A stretch of DNA of 5,864 bases from Opitutales bacterium (GTDB lineage Bacteria; Verrucomicrobiota; Verrucomicrobiia; Opitutales; JAFGAQ01), in the NCBI GenBank assembly GCA_028704125.1, contig JAQVLM010000224.1, positions 1-5,864 on the forward strand. Reading direction: 5' to 3'. Both the position numbers and the translations under genes were made by a program. The notes under the pieces are model-generated. The model was given only the letters and a program-made list of their open reading frames with translations. It was not told the DNA's origin and made no database searches. Positions 1 to 5,337 of this stretch are shown here, one piece after another. The stretch's first letter is position 1; each line of letters opens with the position of its first letter.

Positions 1-510
1 CAGGGTATACCGGTGTGTCTCGGTGTGATGGATTTCCGCTTCCTTGGAGGAAGTCTCGGGTCGGTCGTCGGGGAGAAGATCGCCCGTGCCGCCGAACGTT
101 CCGGCGAGCGCCGGATGCCCTTGATCGTGGTCAGTTCTTCGGGCGGTGCCCGCATGCACGAAGGGATCCTGAGCCTGATGCAGATGGCAAAGACGAGCGC
201 CGCTATCGGGCGACTGTCCGATGCGGGCATTCCCTACATTTCGGTATTGACCAATCCGACCACGGGTGGGGTCACGGCGAGCTTTGCGACGCTTGGGGAC
301 CTGATTCTGGCTGAGCCCGGAGCATTGATTGGGTTTGCCGGCCCGAGGGTGATCAAGGAGACGCTCCAGCAGGACCTCCCGGAGGGTTTTCAAACCGCGG
401 AGTTTTTATTGGAAGCCGGGCTGATCGATCAGATCGTGCCCAGACCCCTTATGCGGGAGCGTATCGGGGTATTCCTCCGGTTCTACGGGAAGCGTTTGGC
501 GAAGGGTTGA
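1..510 (+). CDS. accD: Acetyl-CoA carboxylase carboxyltransferase subunit beta, C-terminal part (5' end outside window)
   Basis: This is the beta subunit of the carboxyltransferase half of acetyl-CoA carboxylase. With AccA it moves the carboxyl group from biotin on AccB to acetyl-CoA, giving malonyl-CoA for fatty-acid synthesis in the cytoplasm. The reading frame is open from base 1 and gives 169 residues to the TGA at 508-510. Typical AccD (about 280-300 residues) begins well upstream, so the N-terminal zinc-ribbon lies outside the window; the GTG at 13 is internal. Visible family signatures are GVMDFRFLGGSLGSVVGEK near residues 8-25, the glycine-rich SSSGGARMHEG at 45-55 (oxyanion region), LMQMAKTSAA at 59-68, NPTTGGVTASFATLGD at 85-100, and AEPGALIGFAGPRV at 104-117. 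The end matches the family's usual C-terminus (LPEGFQTAEFLLEAGLIDQI). It converges on the minus-strand gene next door, with 92 bp between the stops and no clear intrinsic terminator. Confidence 0.96.
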   Translation, partial: QGIPVCLGVMDFRFLGGSLGSVVGEKIARAAERSGERRMPLIVVSSSGGARMHEGILSLMQMAKTSAAIGRLSDAGIPYISVLTNPTTGGVTASFATLGDLILAEPGALIGFAGPRVIKETLQQDLPEGFQTAEFLLEAGLIDQIVPRPLMRERIGVFLRFYGKRLAKG

Positions 511-602
511 GGCATCCCCGCCGGAACCCATCATGCGGCCACTGGGCTGTGACCAGATGGCGCAGAAATGAATCTTCCGGGTTGCGCGGTTCCCCCTGCG
601 GT

Positions 603-2297
603 TCATGAGGTGGATGCGCGGATCTCAATCCGGCGGATTTTTCCGCTGATGGTCTTGGGCAACTCCTTTACGAATTCGATAACCCGCGGGCTTTTGTAGG
701 GGGCAGTCGAAGTCTTGACGAAATCCTGCAACTCGGTGGCGAGTTCGGGCGATCCTTTGAATCCATTTGCCAGCACGACGGTAGCTTTTACGGCGCATCC
801 CCTGTCCGGGTCGGGAATGCTGGTCACCGCGCACTCCACGACCGCCGGATGCTCGATCAGGGCGCTTTCCACCTCAAAGGGTCCGATCCGGTATCCTGAA
901 CTTTTGATGATGTCGTCGTTGCGTCCGATGAACCAGAAATAGCCATCCGCATCCTTTCGCGCGATGTCACCGGTGTAATAGATTCCGTCAACCAAGGCGG
1001 CTGCGGCTCCATTTTGATCGCCATTTTCCCGGATCATCATGAATCCAGGAGGCGGTTGATTTCCGATCCTCAGGGCGATTTGGCCGGGCGAATCCGGAGG
1101 GCATTCCTCTCCGTTCTCGTCCAAGAGGCAAACGTCCCAAAGTGGAGCGGGTTTTCCCATGGATCCCGGACGGGGTTCCACCCCCCGGAAGGTCCCGATC
1201 ACTGGGGTCAGCTCGGTTTGCCCATAGGCTTCCATGAGCCGGATCCCTGTGCCCCGCAGAAATGCCTCATATACCTCCGGGTTCAGGGGTTCCCCCGCGA
1301 CGGTGCAATGCTCTAGCGTCGACAAATCCCAGGATTTGAGGTCTTCCCTTATCAGGAACCGATAGACAGTGGGCGGTGCACAGAATGAAGTGATGCCGTT
1401 ATCCTGGATGACATCGAGCAGTTTTCGCGGGTTGAACCGGTCGAAGTCATAGGCCATCACGGCGCAACCGGCGAACCATTGGCCATAGATTTTGCCCCAT
1501 GCGGCTTTGGCCCATCCGGTGTCGGCGAGTGTCAGGTGCAATCCTCCGGCCTTGACCTGTTGCCAATACCGGGCGGTTACGATGTGGCCAATCGGGTAGA
1601 GAAAGTCATGTATTACCATTTTGGGGTGCCCGGTGGTACCCGATGTAAAATAGACCAGCATAGGGTCTTTCGGTGCGGGCAGATCGGCGTCGCGTGGTTT
1701 CGCGAATGGACCGGATTCGGCGTTCATTCCCCGGTTGAAACTGATCCATCCGCCATCCAGAGCGGCATCGTCGTCATGAACCAAAGCCTTAAGAATGACG
1801 CCCGGTTCGATCATTTCCTCCGCTTCAGAAATGTGGTTTCTCAGGAAGGGGCTGTCCACTGCCACGATCATACGAATATCGGCAGCTTTGACCCTGAAGG
1901 CGATATCTTTGGCCGTGAGCAGGTGGGTGCCGGGTACCGCAATCGATCCGATTTTGTGGAGCCCGAGAAGGGCGAACCAGAACTCCGGCCGGCGTCGCAG
2001 CAGGAGCAAGACGGCGTCTCCCTTGCGCAACCCGCAGCGCAGAAAGAAGGCCGCGGCGCGATTGCTGGCCTGCTCGATTTCGCCAAAGGAATAAGTCCTT
2101 GAGTTGCCTGAATCGTCACACGTCACCAATGCCGGAGCGTTGGGGCGGTCGGCGGCCAGTGCTCCAAGCACGTCATAGGCAAAATTGAACTTGGATGGCA
2201 CCTTCAAGCGGAAGGATTCCCGCCACGTGTCGTATGGCTCGGAGTCCTTTGAATCCGTGAAAGATAAACAAGGGGGAAAGCGATGTGCTGCTGACAT
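603..2297 (-). CDS. AMP-forming acyl-CoA synthetase, ACSM/medium-chain type
   Basis: This adenylate-forming enzyme activates a carboxylic acid with ATP to an acyl-adenylate and then to an acyl-CoA. With the start at 2297 it has 564 residues, normal for the family. Seen motifs: P-loop YFTSGTTGHPK (216-226), EAYGQTE (356-362), YYTGD (440-444), the hinge region GRNDDIIKSSGYRIGPFEVE (458-477), and PKTISGKIRR with the catalytic lysine at 553. The N-terminal part (YDTWRESFRLKVPSKFNFAYD, from about residue 22; VPGTHLLTAKDI, about 121-132) resembles ACSM-type synthetases more than acetate-specific Acs. The substrate cannot be fixed from sequence: medium-chain, branched or aromatic acids are all possible. 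The frame stays open upstream to a TTG at 2381, but those 28 extra residues are very basic and unlike the family. The ATG at 2297 is the first ATG and sits a normal distance from the conserved part. No strong Shine-Dalgarno precedes it. Transcribed toward accD and divergently from the VOC gene. Confidence 0.93.
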   Translation of the reverse strand: MSAAHRFPPCLSFTDSKDSEPYDTWRESFRLKVPSKFNFAYDVLGALAADRPNAPALVTCDDSGNSRTYSFGEIEQASNRAAAFFLRCGLRKGDAVLLLLRRRPEFWFALLGLHKIGSIAVPGTHLLTAKDIAFRVKAADIRMIVAVDSPFLRNHISEAEEMIEPGVILKALVHDDDAALDGGWISFNRGMNAESGPFAKPRDADLPAPKDPMLVYFTSGTTGHPKMVIHDFLYPIGHIVTARYWQQVKAGGLHLTLADTGWAKAAWGKIYGQWFAGCAVMAYDFDRFNPRKLLDVIQDNGITSFCAPPTVYRFLIREDLKSWDLSTLEHCTVAGEPLNPEVYEAFLRGTGIRLMEAYGQTELTPVIGTFRGVEPRPGSMGKPAPLWDVCLLDENGEECPPDSPGQIALRIGNQPPPGFMMIRENGDQNGAAAALVDGIYYTGDIARKDADGYFWFIGRNDDIIKSSGYRIGPFEVESALIEHPAVVECAVTSIPDPDRGCAVKATVVLANGFKGSPELATELQDFVKTSTAPYKSPRVIEFVKELPKTISGKIRRIEIRASTS

Positions 2298-2337
2298 GAG
2301 TCTCAAGAATGGCCCGGGCAGGCGGAGAGGCTGGATC

Positions 2338-2352
2338 CGGACGGTGCGTCCG
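2338..2352 (-). repeat. Short perfect hairpin in the leader of the acyl-CoA synthetase gene
   Basis: CGGACG (2338-2343) and CGTCCG (2347-2352) form a perfect 6-bp inverted repeat around a 3-base loop. It lies about 40 bases upstream of the chosen ATG of the minus-strand synthetase. It could be a leader-RNA hairpin or a small operator. It may also be chance, since GC-rich hexamer palindromes are common in such DNA. It would fall inside the coding region if the TTG at 2381 were the true start. Confidence 0.25.
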
Positions 2353-2419
2353 AGCCTTCGCTTCCTTCTGTAAGGGCACAAGCGACTTAGGTTGCCCCCG
2401 AAGCATGGTGTGTCAAAAC

Positions 2420-2448
2420 GATTTTCCGAAAACTTTCCAGGGAAAATC
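2420..2448. promoter_or_regulatory. Candidate operator: 8-bp perfect inverted repeat in the divergent intergenic region
   Basis: GATTTTCC (2420-2427) and GGAAAATC (2441-2448) are exact reverse complements separated by 13 bases. Nested in the left arm is a second dyad, TTTTC-C-GAAAA (2422-2432). Both are AT-rich islands in otherwise GC-rich DNA, between the divergent synthetase and VOC genes. A perfect TTGACA on the minus strand (2416 down to 2411) abuts the repeat, although no good -10 box follows it. The position fits a binding site for a regulator of the synthetase, the VOC gene or both. The function is inferred. Confidence 0.4.
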
Positions 2449-2500
2449 CGGAAACCGGTCCGAGGTTCTTGACGTCCGCGGCTTGCCCCTCAAACTGCAG

Positions 2501-2506
2501 GGTGAT
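2501..2506 (+). promoter_or_regulatory. Possible Shine-Dalgarno bearing on the start of the VOC gene
   Basis: GGTGAT matches the last six bases of the consensus GGAGGTGAT, which pairs with the 16S rRNA 3' end. It overlaps the ATG at 2505, so it would fit translation from the in-frame GTG at 2511 (four bases downstream) better than from that ATG. This is the only Shine-Dalgarno-like match I see close to a start codon in the window. Confidence 0.3.
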
Positions 2507-2867
2507 GCATGTGTCCTTTTCAGCTGGAAATAACCTCGCGATCAAGGTTCCGTCGGATGAGTTTGAGGCGACGGTTGCGTTTTATCGCGAGACCCTTGGT
2601 TTGCCGGTTTTGCGCGAATCAGATCGGGGGAGTGTGGTTTTTGATTTCGGCGGAAAGCGCCTTTGGATTGATCGATCACCAGCACTGAGCCAAGCCGAAA
2701 TCTGGTTGGAGGTGGTGTGCCCTTCCACGGAGGAAGCTGCGGATTACCTTCGGGAGAAGGGTGTGGTGCGGCGGGATGACATTGAGGTCATGCCCCGTGG
2801 CTCATCGGCATTCTGGGTAAAAGGCCCTCATGGGATTGTTCATCTGGTTTCTGAAGAAGAGGAATGA
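2505..2867 (+). CDS. VOC-superfamily protein (glyoxalase/bleomycin-resistance/dioxygenase fold)
   Basis: This small cytoplasmic protein has 120 residues and looks like a single two-module VOC domain. The first half has the usual pattern of a short strand (NLAIKVPS, about 10-17), a helix with FEATVAFYRETLGLPVL (about 20-36), and strands around SVVFDFGGKRLWID. The second half has IWLEVVCPSTEEAADYLREKG (from about 66) and ends with FWVKGPHGIVHLV (about 103-115), where family members usually have a DPDGN-type turn. Family members do very different jobs (lactoylglutathione lyase, drug sequestration, extradiol dioxygenases), so no reaction is assigned. The usual first-strand metal ligand (His, Gln or Glu) is not evident; Lys14 is near that place. 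Glu69 and His113 could be remaining ligands. I chose the ATG at 2505; GTG 2511 and TTG 2469 are in-frame alternatives. It diverges from the synthetase gene and stands 180 bp before the next gene. Confidence 0.85.
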   Translation: MHVSFSAGNNLAIKVPSDEFEATVAFYRETLGLPVLRESDRGSVVFDFGGKRLWIDRSPALSQAEIWLEVVCPSTEEAADYLREKGVVRRDDIEVMPRGSSAFWVKGPHGIVHLVSEEEE

Positions 2868-2878
2868 TGCCCTGTGAG

Positions 2879-2933
2879 CCCCGATTATCATGGGATTGGG
2901 GATCCGGGTTGATTCCGGATGATCGCGATCCGG
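2879..2933 (+). repeat. Cluster of inverted repeats after the VOC gene; possible weak terminator
   Basis: Two structures follow the VOC stop codon. The first pairs CCCCGAT (2879-2885) with ATTGGGG (2895-2901), a 7-bp stem with one G-T wobble and a 9-base loop. Directly after it, ATCCGG (2902-2907), CCGGAT (2915-2920) and ATCCGG (2928-2933) are evenly spaced by 7 bases. The middle copy can therefore pair with either neighbour, giving two mutually exclusive hairpins. No run of T follows, so this is not a standard intrinsic terminator. Confidence 0.35.
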
Positions 2934-2978
2934 GGCAAGGGAGGCAGCAACACTTGTGGATTGTATCGGTGGGAGGGA

Positions 2979-3008
2979 TTGACAGCGGTTGAGGGCTGGT
3001 GTAAGGAT
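2979..3008 (+). promoter_or_regulatory. Possible promoter for the exported thioredoxin-like gene
   Basis: TTGACA (2979-2984) is a perfect -35 hexamer. The best -10 partner is AAGGAT (3003-3008) at an 18-base spacing, which matches TATAAT at only three positions. If used, it would leave a leader of about 30 bases before the ATG at 3048. The -35 match is strong and the -10 match is poor. Confidence 0.25.
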
Positions 3009-3047
3009 AGCGATAGTTTTCACTCTCACCCCTAACTTCGTTATCCC

Positions 3048-4214
3048 ATGAAATCGACTGCTGCGTTTCGGATTGGCCGCATCGTTTTGGCGGCACTGGT
3101 GTTAATTGGAATGAATTCGTCCATTGCTTCGGGAGACAATGCTGCTGCTTCCCGGCATGGTCAGATTCGCCTGGAGGGATTATCCGGAGAGGTTCTGGAT
3201 GCGATGAAGGCGAAAGCGCCAAAGGGGAAGCAGAGCTGGAATGATTTGCAGGGGCATGCTTTCAAGGGCGAGGTTGCCGGTGCGATTGGTCCGATTGCTT
3301 TGTTTAGAACGGGAAAAACTGTCGGCAGGCGTTTGCCGTTTGATCAGCTCAGTCCGGAGGATTGCGTGCGGTTTTTCAGCGGATGCCTGAACCTTCCGGA
3401 CGGAGCGGATTGGAAAGCATCGCGCAGCGCAATGGCCAAAGGATTGAGTGAGGCGCTGGTGCAGCTCAGGGAAGATGAGATTGTGCCTTTTTCGTTGGAA
3501 GGGAAAGCCGAGCCGGAATTGTATGTCTTGTTCTACGCCTCCCATGGAGTCAGCAAATCCTGGGAGATGCTGGGAGCTGCGTCCGAGCAATATTGGGAAC
3601 TCAAAAAAGCCTACGGTTCACTGTTCGAGTTCATCTACATCGGGATGGATCACATCGGTCCCGAGAATGACCGGATGGCAAAGGAAATGCATTTGGGTTG
3701 GCCGTTTGTGAAGTTCGGCACGCTTTCGAGGGCTCGCACACTTGAACTCTTCCGTCCGCATCGTGCTCCCGAGATGGTGGTCGTCAACCGGCATGGCGTT
3801 CCGATTATTCGCGTGGACCCTCAGAACAAAGAAAAAGTTCAGGAGGTTCTGGGTCAGGTTAAAGTTTTGCTGGATGCGTTCAATCCGGACAATCCGCAGA
3901 CGTGGAAAGCGCGCATGCACTACCTCAGAGCCGTTCAGCAGGCCGTTTATGTGAATGGGAAGGGCGATCCCATCATGGTTGGTTCGCCCTTGAAGGCGGA
4001 GAAGCTGAAAGAGTTTGGCGTGACGGGGTTTGAGGCGACCCTTTTTGTGGATGCGGATGGGAAGGTTTCCCGTGTGTCGATGTTTGCCGGCCCGGGGATC
4101 CCGGAGGAGCTTGTTACCCCGGTTTCGAATGCGCTGACTCAGGCTCCATTTGTTCCAGCTGTTGACAACGGGCAGTTTGTGGAGGGGCGTTATGTTTACG
4201 TTTTTGGGAATTGA
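3048..4214 (+). CDS. Exported protein with SHD1-like module, cysteine-less thioredoxin-like domain and TonB-C-like tail
   Basis: The product has 388 residues. A signal peptide is evident: basic start, hydrophobic stretch IVLAALVLIGM (12-22), and likely cleavage after ASG near 29. Residues about 60-110 resemble an SHD1 module (SWNDLQGHAFKGE, then LPFDQLSPEDCVRFF). Residues about 155-275 resemble a nucleoredoxin-type thioredoxin fold: ELYVLFYASHGVSKSWEML, EFIYIGMDH, LGWPFVKF, and a conserved cis-proline position in RAPEMVVVN (Pro241). At the active site, where relatives have WCPPC or WCGPC, this protein has HGVSK, so both catalytic cysteines are missing. Its only cysteines are 106 and 113. The tail (about 329-388) has DGKVSRVSM and APFVPAVDNGQFVEG, resembling the TonB C-terminal domain. 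A periplasmic or surface structural or binding role seems likelier than redox catalysis. Domain names are from pattern recognition, not a search. There is no Shine-Dalgarno before the ATG. Confidence 0.85.
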   Translation: MKSTAAFRIGRIVLAALVLIGMNSSIASGDNAAASRHGQIRLEGLSGEVLDAMKAKAPKGKQSWNDLQGHAFKGEVAGAIGPIALFRTGKTVGRRLPFDQLSPEDCVRFFSGCLNLPDGADWKASRSAMAKGLSEALVQLREDEIVPFSLEGKAEPELYVLFYASHGVSKSWEMLGAASEQYWELKKAYGSLFEFIYIGMDHIGPENDRMAKEMHLGWPFVKFGTLSRARTLELFRPHRAPEMVVVNRHGVPIIRVDPQNKEKVQEVLGQVKVLLDAFNPDNPQTWKARMHYLRAVQQAVYVNGKGDPIMVGSPLKAEKLKEFGVTGFEATLFVDADGKVSRVSMFAGPGIPEELVTPVSNALTQAPFVPAVDNGQFVEGRYVYVFGN

Positions 4215-4321
4215 ATCGCGATGATCTGAAAAGGGGAGGCTGTCCTTATTCAAACGGGGTGAATCCCCCTCCAGGGTGCGTTTCCACGAAACGGTTTGGC
4301 ATTTGCGGCTTGCATCGAATG

Positions 4322-4335
4322 GCTGATCGATCAGC
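4322..4335. promoter_or_regulatory. Perfect 14-bp palindrome upstream of kdsA
   Basis: GCTGATCGATCAGC is fully self-complementary and ends 38 bases before the kdsA ATG. Its location suits an operator or other DNA-binding site in the kdsA upstream region. However, its core TGATCGATCA also occurs inside accD (422-431) and the VOC gene (2669-2678). It may therefore be a common genomic word and not a specific kdsA control site. I found no convincing -35/-10 pair near it. Confidence 0.35.
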
Positions 4336-4373
4336 TTCTGAGATGAATACACTTGGAATAGACCTATAGACCC

Positions 4374-5174
4374 ATGTTGTTTGATCCACACAGACTCTTG
4401 CTGATCGCGGGACCTTGTTCACTCGAGAACAGGGAATTGTCGATGGAAGTAGCTCATGCTCTCCTGCAGATGCGAGAGGAATTTCCGGAGGTGAACCTCG
4501 TGTTCAAGGGGTCCTTTGACAAGGCAAACCGGACATCGCTGAAGAGCGAGAGGGGTCCGGGTTTGGCCGCAGGACTCGAAATCCTGGCCGAAGTGAAGTC
4601 GAAGACCGGTTTTGCCACCCTCACGGATGTTCATCTGCCCGAGCAGGTTGAGCGGGTTGCTGCGGTTTGTGATGTGCTTCAGATTCCGGCATTCTTGTGC
4701 CGGCAGACGGATCTGTTGGTTGAAGCCGCACGATCGGGACGCGTGGTGAACGTCAAAAAAGGTCAGTTTCTGTCGCCATACGAGATGGAATTTGTGGTGG
4801 ACAAGTTAACGCAAGCAGGGGCCCGGGAGATTTGGTTGACCGACAGAGGGAATACCTTCGGATATCAGAACCTTGTAGTGGACATGCGTTCGATTCCCAT
4901 CATGCAACGGATGGGAACCCATCCGGTGTTGTTGGATGCGACCCATTGCGTGCAGTTGCCCGGGGCCGCCGGTGGAAAGAGCGGGGGGCAGCGGGAGTTT
5001 GTTCCTGTATTGGCGAATGCGGCTCTTGCGGCAGGCGCAAACGGGCTCTTTGTTGAGACGCATCCCCGGCCGGAGCAGGCTTTGTCGGATGCGGATTCCC
5101 AGCTTCGCCTGTCGGACTTGCCGCGCTTGTTGAAGCATTGGGTCAAGCTGTGGCAATTGGGCCGGGACGGGTGA
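4374..5174 (+). CDS. kdsA: 3-deoxy-D-manno-octulosonate 8-phosphate synthase (Kdo-8-P synthase)
   Basis: This enzyme condenses phosphoenolpyruvate with D-arabinose 5-phosphate to Kdo-8-phosphate, the committed step to the Kdo sugar of lipopolysaccharide, in the cytoplasm. The 266-residue length is normal. Signatures: IAGPCSLEN (11-19), FKGSFDKANRTS (44-55), RGPGL (60-64), TDVH (84-87), QIPAFLCRQTDLL (103-115), VNVKKGQFLSP (125-135), LTDRGNTFGYQNLVVDMRSI (155-174), DATHCVQLPG (188-197) and VETHPRPEQALSDADSQL (227-244). Cys15, His191, Glu228 and Asp239 line up with the four metal ligands known in the Aquifex aeolicus enzyme (Cys11, His185, Glu222, Asp233). E. coli has Asn in place of the cysteine. 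This copy is therefore probably the metal-dependent class. The ATG at 4374 gives the expected N-terminus, although no Shine-Dalgarno is visible. It lies 159 bp after the exported thioredoxin-like gene, so a shared transcript is possible but not shown. Confidence 0.96.
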   Translation: MLFDPHRLLLIAGPCSLENRELSMEVAHALLQMREEFPEVNLVFKGSFDKANRTSLKSERGPGLAAGLEILAEVKSKTGFATLTDVHLPEQVERVAAVCDVLQIPAFLCRQTDLLVEAARSGRVVNVKKGQFLSPYEMEFVVDKLTQAGAREIWLTDRGNTFGYQNLVVDMRSIPIMQRMGTHPVLLDATHCVQLPGAAGGKSGGQREFVPVLANAALAAGANGLFVETHPRPEQALSDADSQLRLSDLPRLLKHWVKLWQLGRDG

Positions 5175-5182
5175 TTCCGGCT
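5160..5182 (+). terminator. Weak candidate hairpin at the end of kdsA
   Basis: GGCCGG (5160-5165) can pair with CCGGCT (5177-5182) using one G-T wobble. The loop is 11 bases and includes the kdsA stop codon. A short T-rich stretch (GTGTTTTG, 5185-5192) follows a few bases later. It has some features of an intrinsic terminator, but the stem is short and the T run is interrupted. Confidence 0.25.
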
Positions 5183-5216
5183 CTGTGTTTTGATAAAAGT
5201 TTTACTTGCGGTATGA

Positions 5217-5238
5217 AAGTGTACAAATTATGACACTT
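5217..5238. promoter_or_regulatory. Candidate operator overlapping the TetR-gene promoter
   Basis: AAGTGT (5217-5222) and ACACTT (5233-5238) are exact reverse complements with a 10-base spacer, 22 bp in all. This size is compatible with a dimeric TetR-family binding site. The right arm covers the -35 box proposed below, a place where a bound repressor would block RNA polymerase. A smaller related dyad, AAGT-TTT-ACTT, lies just upstream at 5197-5207. Autoregulation by the downstream TetR protein is inferred from position and is common in that family. Confidence 0.42.
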
Positions 5239-5258
5239 GCTTCTTGCGTTTCTGTAAT
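5230..5258 (+). promoter_or_regulatory. Sigma70-type promoter for the TetR-family gene
   Basis: ATGACA (5230-5235) and TGTAAT (5253-5258) each match the consensus -35 and -10 hexamers at five of six positions, with the ideal 17-base spacer. The whole spacer from about 5183 to 5310 is clearly richer in A and T than the genes around it. Transcription would begin near 5265, leaving a leader of about 70 bases before the ATG at 5338. This is the best promoter match in the window. Confidence 0.5.
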
Positions 5259-5337
5259 TAAAGATCAAACTTTCTAATACGGTTCCAGAACGGAGCCTAT
5301 ATTTACAGTGTTACAACCCGAATACGCCGATTACTCC

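Noticed and set aside
406..606. A 66-codon minus-strand frame in the accD/synthetase convergent gap
   Set aside because: It overlaps the conserved end of accD, and its translation resembles no family I know. The 511-602 gap itself shows only short 4-bp to 6-bp dyads, none with a T run that would make a terminator.
1479..2102. A 207-codon plus-strand open frame opposite the acyl-CoA synthetase
   Set aside because: It lies wholly antisense to a clearly conserved enzyme, its translation shows no recognisable domain, and long antisense frames are expected in GC-rich coding DNA.
2298..2381. A 28-residue N-terminal extension of the acyl-CoA synthetase starting at TTG 2381
   Set aside because: The extension is very basic, unlike the family's N-terminus, and begins with a rare start codon close to where a promoter could lie. 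The ATG at 2297 gives a normal length.
2388..2416. A minus-strand promoter built on the perfect TTGACA at 2416-2411
   Set aside because: No hexamer at a 16-19 base spacing resembles TATAAT, so only the -35-like word is supported. It is mentioned with the adjacent inverted repeat instead.
2788..3222. A 144-codon minus-strand open frame across the 2868-3047 spacer
   Set aside because: It overlaps the end of the VOC gene and the signal-peptide region of the next gene. Its translation is rich in Pro, Ser and Gln with no domain pattern, so it looks like a shadow.
4256..4268. GGGG-TGAAT-CCCC hairpin as a terminator of the exported-protein gene
   Set aside because: The stem has only 4 bp and no T run follows.
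3618..4391. A 257-codon minus-strand open frame opposite the exported protein
   Set aside because: The plus-strand product has a signal peptide and domain-like patterns; the antisense translation has neither.
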